Below are positions 1 to 6,740 of a DNA stretch of 11,822 nt, in pieces (position 1 is the first letter of the stretch; every line of letters starts with the position of its first letter). Below the pieces are notes generated by a model. The model did not search any database. It was not told the origin of the DNA and saw only the letters and a list, made by a program, of their open reading frames with translations. The stretch is from CAYFVR01 sp046541515 (GTDB lineage: Bacteria; Desulfobacterota; Desulfobacteria; Desulfobacterales; Desulfococcaceae): the NCBI GenBank assembly GCA_046541515.1, contig JBKHDD010000152.1:1-11822 (forward strand), written 5' to 3'. The position numbers and the translations under genes are program-made.

Positions 1-220
1 TATCCCTCTTTCGCGTTTTGGGTCAAGCCAGGTTTGATCCGAAAAATCCGACGAGGACCAATACGCTGTCTTTCCGGTCGCCCGATCCGCCGGAAAAGAC
101 GAAGCGGCCGGGCGTGGGAGAGCAATCCAAGGTTTCCTCACGCCCAATTTATGATATTCTTGGAAGGCGTTGTTCTTCTATGCCAAACACGGAGAACCCA
201 ATCCCGGTTCGGAGGCCCCC
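1..220. other. Left-edge non-coding stretch, no gene recognised
   Basis: Short open frames exist here, but none has a recognisable protein, a Shine-Dalgarno-supported start or convincing codon structure. The only regulatory hint is a TATGAT hexamer at 150-155, which could be the -10 element of the downstream AAA-ATPase gene. No good -35 partner is visible 16 to 18 nt upstream of it. The end of a gene lying left of the window cannot be excluded. Confidence 0.4.
211..215 (+). promoter_or_regulatory. Ribosome binding site supporting a TTG start
   Basis: GGAGG lies 5 nt before the TTG at 221. This is ideal spacing and favours TTG 221 over the ATG at 170, which has no comparable site. The residues encoded between 170 and 220 do not resemble the family N-terminus, whereas translation from TTG begins (M)KFPYGISHF, the usual beginning of this family. 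Confidence 0.65.
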
Positions 221-1999
221 TTGAAATTCCCCTACGGCATCAGCCATTTTGAAACCGTCGTCACCGAAGGCTATTTCTACCAGGACCGAACCGACCGGAT
301 TCCGTTGGTGGAGGAGGCGGGCAAGTACTTGTTGTTCATCCGGCCCCGCCGGTTTGGCAAAAGCCTGTGGCTGTCCACCCTGCGCCATTACTACGACGTT
401 GCGTTGAAGGACCGGTTCGACGAGCTGTTCGGCCATTTGGCCATCGGGAAAAACCCGACCCCGGAACGCGGTCGCTACATGGTCCTGGGGCTGGATTTTT
501 CCTGCGTGGATCCCAGCGGAACGGTGGCGGATATCAAGGAATCCATGACCGCGCACATCCACGCCCAGATTCACAATTTTCTCCTCTATTACCGAAAAGA
601 GCTTGGGGAAGTCACCGGGGTGTACGGCGAGAACGGCCTCGCTTCGCTGATCCGGCTTCTGGGGAACGTCCGGGCCGCCGGCCATCCGTTCTATCTGTTC
701 ATCGACGAATACGACAATTTTGCCAACGAGGTCATGTCCGGCCTTCGCCATGAAGAGGACATGTACATCGGGCTGGTTCACGAAAAGGGGCCGCTGAAGA
801 CTTTTTTTAAATCGTTGAAGCAGGCGGCGGGGGAGGGGAGTATTCGCCGGATGTTCATTACCGGCGTTTCCCCCGTCGTAATGACCGACATTACTTCAGG
901 GTTCAACATCGCCAAAGATATCTACCTTGAAGACGACATGAACGATTTATGCGGTTTTTCCGAGCCGGAAATCCGGTCTGCGTTCGAGGTAATTGCTCGG
1001 GATTCCAACGGCCACGACGTAAACTCCGGAATGGAGCTGTTGCGGACTTACTACAATGGCTACACGTTTGGTTCCGAGCCAAGGAAAAAAATCTACAATC
1101 CAACCATGGTTTTGTATTTTTTGGAGCATTACCAGAAACACGGCGAATACCCCCGCCAAATGCTCGACGCGAATCTGGCCACCGACGAGGCCAAGCTGGA
1201 ATTTGTGGCGGGGCTGCCCCGGGGCCGGCAACTTCTGCTGGACATCACCCGGGAGTCCGAACCCGTGGCGATCACCTCCATTTCCAAACGCTTCGGCGTG
1301 GCGGAGATGATCAGCGACGTGGGAAAGACCCACGATTTCGTGGTGTCCTTCCTTTACTACTTCGGCGTACTCAGCGTGGCGGACATCACCTCCGAAGGGC
1401 AACTGGAATTGCGGGTTCCCAATCTGGTCGTCCGGGGTCTTTACGTCAACGGAATCGCCAGATTTCTGTTGCCGGACCCCGGCGTTCGGGACGACGGGCG
1501 AAAGACGGCGGAGCGGGTGTTCACCAAGGGCGACATTGCCCCTTTGCGTGAATTCGTGGAGTCCCGCTACTTCCAGGTGTTTCGAAACCGGGATTATCGC
1601 TGGGCCAACGAACTGACCGTCAAAACCGCATTTTTAACGCTGCTGTACGACGATGTTCGCTTCATCATGGATTCCGAACGAGAGACCCGCCGGGGCTACG
1701 CGGACCTGACCATGATCGTTCGGCCGGACATGCGGAAATACGCCTTGCTGGACGTCCTGATCGAGTTCAAATACGTCTCCCTCGGGGACGCGGGCGTGAC
1801 GGGAGAACAGGCCCGGAACCTTTCCGCCGAAGAACTTCAGGCATTACCGGCGATGGCGGAGAAGATGGACGAGGCGCGGGACCAAGCCGTTCGCTACGGC
1901 GCGGAACTGGAGAAAAAGCACGGAAACCTTCGCCTGAAAACCTTCGCCGTGGTCAGCCTGGGTTTCGAGCGGTTGTGGGCGGAAGCCGTGGGAAGCTGA
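221..1999 (+). CDS. AAA-ATPase-like protein with C-terminal PD-(D/E)XK nuclease-like domain
   Basis: This is a 592-residue cytoplasmic protein of the AAA-ATPase_like plus PDDEXK_9 (DUF1703) architecture. Numbered from the TTG start, the N-terminus KFPYGISHFE..GYFYQDRT and the P-loop-like RPRRFGKS (about 41-48) are family hallmarks. IDEYDNF (about 161-167) is the Walker B region, followed by TGVSPVVMTD and YNGYTF. Near the C-terminus GYADL (Asp about 495) and IEFK (Glu 515, Lys 517) form the PD-(D/E)XK signature. The length is normal for the family and the frame is intact. The cellular role of these proteins is not established; they are often multicopy and scattered in anaerobe genomes, and links to defence or mobile DNA are speculation. 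The gene stands alone, 240 bp upstream of the metal-response operon, and its stop is followed by two hairpins. The family call is firm, the function is unknown. Confidence 0.88.
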   Translation: MKFPYGISHFETVVTEGYFYQDRTDRIPLVEEAGKYLLFIRPRRFGKSLWLSTLRHYYDVALKDRFDELFGHLAIGKNPTPERGRYMVLGLDFSCVDPSGTVADIKESMTAHIHAQIHNFLLYYRKELGEVTGVYGENGLASLIRLLGNVRAAGHPFYLFIDEYDNFANEVMSGLRHEEDMYIGLVHEKGPLKTFFKSLKQAAGEGSIRRMFITGVSPVVMTDITSGFNIAKDIYLEDDMNDLCGFSEPEIRSAFEVIARDSNGHDVNSGMELLRTYYNGYTFGSEPRKKIYNPTMVLYFLEHYQKHGEYPRQMLDANLATDEAKLEFVAGLPRGRQLLLDITRESEPVAITSISKRFGVAEMISDVGKTHDFVVSFLYYFGVLSVADITSEGQLELRVPNLVVRGLYVNGIARFLLPDPGVRDDGRKTAERVFTKGDIAPLREFVESRYFQVFRNRDYRWANELTVKTAFLTLLYDDVRFIMDSERETRRGYADLTMIVRPDMRKYALLDVLIEFKYVSLGDAGVTGEQARNLSAEELQALPAMAEKMDEARDQAVRYGAELEKKHGNLRLKTFAVVSLGFERLWAEAVGS

Positions 2000-2002
2000 C
2001 CG

Positions 2003-2020
2003 GGGCGGCGTTTTCCGCCC
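2003..2020. other. Hairpin just after the AAA-ATPase stop
   Basis: GGGCGG pairs with CCGCCC around the loop CGTTTT, beginning 3 nt after the TGA. It could help terminate or stabilise the upstream transcript. No T-tract follows directly, so it is not a canonical intrinsic terminator. Confidence 0.35.
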
Positions 2021-2038
2021 GCAAGGCGAATAAAATTT

Positions 2039-2061
2039 GTAGGGGCGAATTGTATTCGCCC
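2039..2061. repeat. Palindromic element TGTAGGGGCGAAT..ATTCGCCC
   Basis: GGGCGAAT (2043-2050) and ATTCGCCC (2054-2061) form a perfect 8-bp stem with a TGT loop, preceded by TGTAG. The core resembles short GTAGGGGCGA-type palindromes that I recall as dispersed intergenic repeats in many bacterial genomes. Only one copy occurs in this window, so calling it a genomic repeat rests on resemblance. It may equally be a transcript-end structure for the AAA-ATPase gene. Confidence 0.4.
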
Positions 2062-2174
2062 TCGGACAATCCGGCACATTCGTCCTTTGGAAATCCCAAA
2101 GTGAACGGTATTGCCGTTCATGCGATTTGCGAAGTTTGAAATGCCATCCCGCCATCACTTCTCGTTTTTTTCGC

Positions 2175-2203
2175 TTGACGACCGTTTTCCTTTCCGATAC
2201 ATA
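2175..2203 (+). promoter_or_regulatory. Putative sigma70-type promoter of the arsR-permease operon
   Basis: TTGACG (2175-2180) is a good -35 hexamer. A 17-nt spacer leads to TACATA (2198-2203), a weak -10 match. The next gene begins at 2240, giving a short leader. The inverted-repeat operator covers the -10 region, the usual arrangement for an autoregulated ArsR/SmtB operon, where the apo-repressor blocks RNA polymerase. Confidence 0.5.
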
Positions 2204-2226
2204 TGAACAAGTAATCATATGTTCAT
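2199..2226. promoter_or_regulatory. Inverted-repeat operator for the ArsR/CadC-type repressor
   Basis: Two overlapping dyads are visible. ACATATGA (2199-2206) pairs with TCATATGT (2215-2222) across 8 nt, and ATGAACA (2203-2209) pairs with TGTTCAT (2220-2226) across 10 nt. AT-rich dyads containing TGAACA/TGTTCA are typical of SmtB/CadC/CzrA-family operators. The site lies between the -35 element and the repressor start codon, so binding should silence both operon genes until metal releases the protein. Confidence 0.65.
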
Positions 2227-2239
2227 CCAAAGGTGCAAA

Positions 2240-2614
2240 ATGAGCCAACCCGACGTTTGCCAGGATTTCATTCTCCATCCCGACCGGATCGCCCAATCCA
2301 AAGGTTTTTTGCCCGACGAGGCGGATTTCCAGCAGCTTTCCGATATTTTTAAGGTGCTGGGAGATTTCAATCGCCTGCGGATTCTGCACGCATTGGAGGG
2401 CGCGGAGCTGTGCGTTTGCGATCTGACGGAGCTGTTGGGCCTTTCCCAGTCGGCGGTCTCCCACCAGCTTCGGTTGTTGCGCACCGCCAAGCTGGTGCGG
2501 CGCCGGCGGGAGGGGAAAAACGTGTTCTACGCCCTGGACGACGACCACGTCCGGACCCTGCTGCGGGTCTCCCTGGCCCATGTGCAGGGGCAATGTCATG
2601 AAGGAACGCCATGA
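2240..2614 (+). CDS. ArsR/SmtB-family metal-sensing repressor, CadC-like
   Basis: A 124-residue winged-helix repressor that should bind the dyad just upstream and dissociate on binding soft metal ions. The start at 2240 is preferred over the in-frame ATG at 2219: AAAGGTG precedes it at proper spacing, and the upstream ATG lies inside the operator. From this start the putative ligands fall at the numbers known for plasmid pI258 CadC: Cys7, Cys58 and Cys60 (ELCVCDL, alpha3N site) and Asp101, His103, His114 (alpha5 site). Two ligands differ: CadC Cys11 is Ile here, with His13 nearby, and CadC Glu117 is Gly, with Cys119, His120 and Glu121 following. SQSAVSHQLRLL is the recognition helix and RREGKNVFY the wing. 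The stop codon overlaps the permease start (ATGA), so the two are translationally coupled. The inducer is probably Zn, Cd, Pb or a thiophilic organometal and cannot be fixed from sequence. Confidence 0.9.
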   Translation: MSQPDVCQDFILHPDRIAQSKGFLPDEADFQQLSDIFKVLGDFNRLRILHALEGAELCVCDLTELLGLSQSAVSHQLRLLRTAKLVRRRREGKNVFYALDDDHVRTLLRVSLAHVQGQCHEGTP

Positions 2615-3828
2615 TCGATATTCTGATTCGCATTCTCGCGGAAAGTCTTCATATTCTCCTGGAATCGGCGCCCTACGTTCTGCTGGGGCTGCTGGCCGCC
2701 GGTCTGCTCCAGGCATTTTTGCCCGTTTCCCTGATCTCCCGCCACCTGGGCGGGCGAAGCGGGGCATCCGTCATGAAAGCCGCCTTGTTCGGCGTTCCCA
2801 TGCCGCTTTGTTCCTGCGGCGTGGTGCCTGCGGCGACGGGTCTACGGCGAAGCGGCGCCAGCCGGGGCGCGACGGTTTCTTTTCTGATTTCCACGCCGGA
2901 AACCGGGGTGGACTCCATCGCGATCACCTATGCGCTGCTGGACCCGGTGATGACCGTTCTTCGGCCCATCGCCGCGTTTTTCACCGCCACCAGCGCCGGA
3001 CTGCTGGTGAACCGTCTGCCCGCGCCGGAATCCTCGGAAGGCCCCAAATCCATTGAGCCGCCAACGCCCGCGGCGGCGGGGGGCGGGTGAGGCTGCAAAA
3101 GCTCCCGCGGCGCGGGAGAAGGATGCGAGGATTCCACCGAATCGGAAGAAAATTCCGGATTTGCGGCCTCGGGAAGCGGCGCCAATCCAGATCCATCGCT
3201 GGTTCCGGCGGTTATTGAAAAGCCGCCCATGGTCGTGCGTTTGCGGGAGGGGGTGGCCTACGCCGCCGGAGATTTGCTGGCGGACATCGGTTCCTGGCTG
3301 TTTTTGGGGATTTTGCTGGCGGGAATCATCGGGGCGCTGGTGCCGGCGTCTTTCATCGAAGCCCACATGGGAAGCGGCTGGACGGCCAAGCTGGTCATGC
3401 TTGGCGCGGGACTTCCGCTGTACGTCTGCGCCACCGCGTCCACGCCGGTGGTTGCGGCGCTGGCCATGAAGGGATTGTCTCCCGGCGCGGCGCTGGTGTT
3501 TCTGCTGGCGGGACCGGCCACCAACGCGGCGACAATCACCGTGCTGGTGAAGACCCTGGGAAAAGCGGTCACCGGCGTCTACCTCGTCGCCATCGCCGGG
3601 GCGGCCCTGTTGCTTGGGTGGGCGGCCGATTTGCTCTACACCGCGCTCGGTTTGGACACCGCCCACTGGGTGGCCGCGGCGGAAGAAGCGGCCCCGTCCA
3701 TGGTCCACTGGATTTCCGCCGTTCTGCTGACGGCGTTGACGGTGCGGCCGATGATCCTCCGGGGCTGGGAAAACTTGCGGACGGCGTTCGGTCGAAAAGA
3801 AGTTCGAGAAGGCGGCTTCGGCTCCTGA
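2611..3828 (+). CDS. DUF318/SO_0444-type metal efflux permease, candidate selenoprotein (in-frame TGA at codon 160)
   Basis: This inner-membrane permease belongs to the DUF318/ArsP_1 superfamily (PF03773) and most resembles SO_0444-type Cu/Zn efflux transporters. AAGGA lies 5 nt before the ATG, which overlaps the arsR stop. The protein is two homologous membrane halves: GVPMPLCSCG (61-70) in the first matches GLPLYVCATA (267-276) in the second, and SFLISTPETG matches VFLLAGPATN. A Gly/Ser/Pro-rich linker of about 70 residues joins them. The frame is open from 2611 to 3828 (405 codons, normal length) apart from one TGA at 3088-3090, giving Gly-Gly-Gly-[TGA]-Gly-Cys-Lys, with another Cys at 172. 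Cysteine-rich linkers are, as I recall, common in this family, so selenocysteine is a sensible reading, and a SECIS-like hairpin follows. TGA is an ordinary stop elsewhere here. Alternatives are a nonsense mutation, a sequencing error, or two polypeptides with a restart at ATG 3229, which has no clear ribosome site. Confidence 0.72.
3088..3118 (+). promoter_or_regulatory. Candidate selenocysteine codon (TGA) with SECIS-like stem-loop
   Basis: The in-frame TGA (3088-3090) is followed after 11 nt by CTCCCGC (3102-3108), the loop GGC (3109-3111) and GCGGGAG (3112-3118), a perfect 7-bp stem. Published criteria for bacterial SECIS elements, as I know them, ask for a stem-loop just 3' of the UGA, an apical loop of 3 to 14 nt with a G in its first two positions, and 16 to 37 nt from UGA to loop. 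Here the distance is 18 nt and the loop starts with GG. A chance hairpin is possible in GC-rich DNA. No selA, selB, selC or selD gene is in the window. Confidence 0.5.
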
Positions 3829-3854
3829 ACGAACGGCTGGTGCGCCGAGGGGAA

Positions 3855-6554
3855 TTAATCCCAGGGCGGCGCGTTCCGATACCGGCTGTCCAGCACCACC
3901 ACCCGCCCCCGGTCGGTGTCCGAGCGGATGAGGCGGCCGATGCCCTGGCGGAGCTTGATGTCGGTGTCGTAGCGGTAGCGGTCCCAGAAGGCGGCGGAGG
4001 GCAGCAGCCGCTTTCGGGCGACTTGGAGCGGGTCGGAAGGCGGCGGATAGGGAATGCGTGTGATGACCACCTGGGTGAGGGTGTCGCCCCGAAAATCGAC
4101 GCCGTACCAGAAGGTTTCCACCCCGAAAAGAACGCTTTCCTTTATGGCGCGAAATTCATCGCAAAGGCCGACCGTGGGCTGGCCGGGTCGTTGAATCAAT
4201 AGCGGATAGCGCGTCTCCGCGATTTCGTCGCGAACCCGCTCGGCGACGTGATCCAAATCCCGGTAGCTGGAAAAGAGGACCAAGGTTCGGCCCTTGTTTT
4301 CCCGAATCAAACGGGGGAGGGCGCGAACCACCGATTCGGTCCAGGCCGCTTTGTTGTCGTACCGTCCGCTTTCCGCGTCTTCGGGGACCACGATCTCCAA
4401 TCCATTGTTTCCAAACGGCGACGGAATGGCGGCAAACCGGAAATCCAGCGGTTCGATTTCCCGCTCGATGGTTTCCGGTTCGTTCATCCCGGCGATGGCC
4501 TGGAAGCTGTCGAATCGACCCCGATGCCGCAGGGTGGCGGCGGTGAAAACCACGCAGTTTTTGTGCGCGTAAATTCGCTTGCGAATGGTCGGCGCCACCT
4601 CCACCGACCGGGCCGTGAGCAGCCAGTTTTTGGGAAAAAGTTTCGCCGCCGCGATGGTGTTTTCGTTTCGCAGCAGCAGAGCGATTTCCCGAAGCGTTTC
4701 CACCGCGGACTCCAGCGTTTCCAAATCCACGGCAATTCGGCGGCGGGTCCGGGTCGGAATGTTCAGCTCCCGGGCCACTTCCGGATCGCTCAGGGGCCGT
4801 AGTTCCTTGTAAACCTCGTCGATCACGTCCGCCATCCGCTCCAAAAGCGCCCGGACGCTTTCGTTTTCCTCCTCGCCCGGCGGCAAATCCACCTCGTCCG
4901 CAGGCCGATTGCCCCGGCGAGGCAGCGCCCCCCGGAACCCCGCCAAATCCTCCCGGATTTCCTGAATCACCGACAGACCGTCCTCCAGCCGGTCCCCGAT
5001 CGGCGCCTTGGCCTTGGGCAGGGCCCGGCGGACCCAGGTCTCCAGATGATCCAACGCGTCGCGGATTTCCCGAGAGGAAAGCTCCCGTCCCAGCGCGTTG
5101 CGGATGGCCGTTTCGAAATGGTTGGCCTCGTCCACGATGTAGCGAGTGAAGCGTCCGGAAAGCAAATTGTCCCGGTCCAGCAGCGCCAGCTTGTGGTGGT
5201 TGGTGACGATCAGGTCCGCCGCCCGGGCCTCCGAGGCGACGATCTGGGCCGGACAGCCGCCGTGGGCGGGCGTGCAGCCGCTTCGGGCGGAGGCGTCCCG
5301 CAAAAGCCGGGAAAGCCCGCCCGCCCCGTCGAGCCGATCCCGGACCCGCTGACCGACGCCGTCGGCGTCCGCCGTTCGGAAATGAACCAGCAGATGGAGC
5401 GCGTAGGCCCAGGCCAGCAGGCGCGGGCCGCTCATTTCGGGATCGTAAAGCGCGTCCAATTTTTCCGCGCAGAGATAGCTGGATTTCCCCTTGAGCAGCG
5501 CGGCGCGGAGGTCTTGGTAGAAGGGGAGGGCGGCGGTCGCGAAGGCGATTTCCCGATGGAAAACCTGTTCCTGAAGACTTTTGGTGTAGGTGGAGATGAC
5601 CACGGGCCGACCGGGGTTTCGCCGCAGAAATTCCAGCACGGGGATCAGGTAGCCCTGGGTTTTCCCCGTGCCGGTGCCCGCCTCGATGGTCAGCACCGTG
5701 CGTCCGTTCAGGGCCTCGGCGATTTCGCGGGCGTACTGAACTTGTTCCGGCCGGTACCGGAAATTCGGAAGGGCTTCGGCCAGCTCCCGGTATCGGGTTT
5801 CGATGGTTTCCAACGAGACGGGCTTGAAGGAACCGGTCTGGGAACGGCCCGCCAAATTCCGATCCACCCGTTCCAGGGCGAACCGCCAGCGGTCGGTCTC
5901 CTCGTCGGAATCCGGGGCGAACAGGCCGCCGAAAAATTCCTGGAAGTGCTCGTGAAGGTGGAGAAAGAGGTCGCCGAACAGGGTTTGGCTCCTGCGCAGG
6001 AAAAACCGGAGAAACGCCGCGTGCCGGGCATGATCGGCGTTGAGGACGGTTCCCGTGAGATGGCGGAGAAAATTCACGCCGAGGTCCACCGCTTCGGAGG
6101 TGGGAAAGGACACTTTTTCCCGGGGCTCGCCGGTCAAAAATTCCTGGAGGTTTTTGAGGGAAAAGGCCGAGAGCTGCGGCAGAAAAAATTCGGCCGCGAA
6201 GCCCATATCCACGATCCGCTTTTCCATGAGAAAGGGCCGGATCGCGTCCATGGCGCCGTCGTCTTCCAGCACCAAAACCGCTTCGCAGTCCGACAGGAAA
6301 TCCCGAAGATTGCGCCGGACCGAAGTCCAAGAGGGCGCGTTCGCCAGCGCTTTTTGGGTAACGCCGGAGCGGTAATGTTCCCGGGCGCCGAGATGGGCAT
6401 AGGAAACCAGAGATTCGAAATCGGCCCGAGAACCGTCTATCCCCAGTCGGACGGCGGCCAGCGCATACACCCGGTTGGTCCCGTCGGGTTTCAGGCCGCA
6501 ATGGGCGTGGAGGATGGCGATGTGGCGGAGTTCGGCGGGCGAGGGGCGAAACAT
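3855..6554 (-). CDS. DinG/XPD-family ATP-dependent DNA helicase with degenerate exonuclease-like N-domain
   Basis: An 899-residue superfamily 2 helicase of the DinG/Rad3/XPD group, expected to unwind DNA 5'-3' in repair. Helicase motifs are clear: Walker A EAGTGTGKT (291-299), motif Ia STYTKSLQEQ (321-330), Walker B VDEAN (474-478, DEAN instead of DEAH), SVLFGVETFWYGVD (807-820) and motif VI RQGIGRLIRSDTDRG (869-883). The Fe-S region has Cys362 (SYLC), Cys427 and Cys434 (SGC..GGC); a fourth ligand is not evident. Residues about 11-140 follow a DnaQ/DEDD exonuclease pattern, as in Gram-positive DinG (YpvA) proteins: CGLKPDGTNRVYALAAVRL, SGVTQKAL.NAP and VLVLEDDGAMD. The DxE catalytic pair reads His16/His18, so nuclease activity is unlikely. 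No ATG lies upstream in frame, and the Shine-Dalgarno before 6554 is weak. The gene is convergent with the permease (26-nt gap) and divergent from the Uma2 gene. I see no LexA-type box. Confidence 0.88.
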   Translation of the reverse strand: MFRPSPAELRHIAILHAHCGLKPDGTNRVYALAAVRLGIDGSRADFESLVSYAHLGAREHYRSGVTQKALANAPSWTSVRRNLRDFLSDCEAVLVLEDDGAMDAIRPFLMEKRIVDMGFAAEFFLPQLSAFSLKNLQEFLTGEPREKVSFPTSEAVDLGVNFLRHLTGTVLNADHARHAAFLRFFLRRSQTLFGDLFLHLHEHFQEFFGGLFAPDSDEETDRWRFALERVDRNLAGRSQTGSFKPVSLETIETRYRELAEALPNFRYRPEQVQYAREIAEALNGRTVLTIEAGTGTGKTQGYLIPVLEFLRRNPGRPVVISTYTKSLQEQVFHREIAFATAALPFYQDLRAALLKGKSSYLCAEKLDALYDPEMSGPRLLAWAYALHLLVHFRTADADGVGQRVRDRLDGAGGLSRLLRDASARSGCTPAHGGCPAQIVASEARAADLIVTNHHKLALLDRDNLLSGRFTRYIVDEANHFETAIRNALGRELSSREIRDALDHLETWVRRALPKAKAPIGDRLEDGLSVIQEIREDLAGFRGALPRRGNRPADEVDLPPGEEENESVRALLERMADVIDEVYKELRPLSDPEVARELNIPTRTRRRIAVDLETLESAVETLREIALLLRNENTIAAAKLFPKNWLLTARSVEVAPTIRKRIYAHKNCVVFTAATLRHRGRFDSFQAIAGMNEPETIEREIEPLDFRFAAIPSPFGNNGLEIVVPEDAESGRYDNKAAWTESVVRALPRLIRENKGRTLVLFSSYRDLDHVAERVRDEIAETRYPLLIQRPGQPTVGLCDEFRAIKESVLFGVETFWYGVDFRGDTLTQVVITRIPYPPPSDPLQVARKRLLPSAAFWDRYRYDTDIKLRQGIGRLIRSDTDRGRVVVLDSRYRNAPPWD

Positions 6555-6676
6555 GGCGGACGCTTTCGGAATTTTCGGTGATCGTGAAGTTTTGACACCT
6601 TATCCGAAATGATTCCGCCAAGCAAATAAATTTGGAAAGGCTTTTCGAGGAAATGCGGCGGCAAGAACCAAATCCA
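6555..6676. other. Divergent intergenic region between helicase and Uma2 gene
   Basis: This stretch must hold the helicase promoter on the minus strand, but no convincing -35/-10 pair is visible there. A GATAAG on the minus strand, near 6600, is the best -10-like hexamer. The + strand promoter of the Uma2 gene begins immediately to the right. No operator palindrome or coding fragment was found. Confidence 0.4.
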
Positions 6677-6705
6677 TTGACACGACCGCAGGCCCGCTTC
6701 ATAAT
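6677..6705 (+). promoter_or_regulatory. Strong sigma70-type promoter of the Uma2-family gene
   Basis: TTGACA (6677-6682) is a perfect -35 hexamer. It is followed by a 17-nt spacer and CATAAT (6700-6705), a five-of-six -10 match. Transcription would begin near 6712, about 30 nt before the start codon at 6741. This is the best promoter in the window. Confidence 0.72.
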
Positions 6706-6740
6706 CGTGAATCATGAGAATCCATGCCGGAGGATCGATT

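Noticed and set aside
3229..3828. Second permease half as a separate gene starting at ATG 3229
   Set aside because: No Shine-Dalgarno-like sequence precedes this ATG, the frame is the same as the first half, and the codons before it are open back to the TGA. One polypeptide with a recoded or mutated codon is simpler.
6592..6597. TTGACA on the + strand upstream of the Uma2 gene
   Set aside because: No -10 element lies 16 to 18 nt downstream. The TTGACA at 6677 with CATAAT is far better and correctly placed.
4156..6702. Very long open frame overlapping the helicase on the same strand, and another (5046-6581) on the opposite strand
   Set aside because: Both are rich in Arg, Gly and Pro with no recognisable motifs. 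The helicase frame has all its family motifs; these are by-products of GC-rich codon use.
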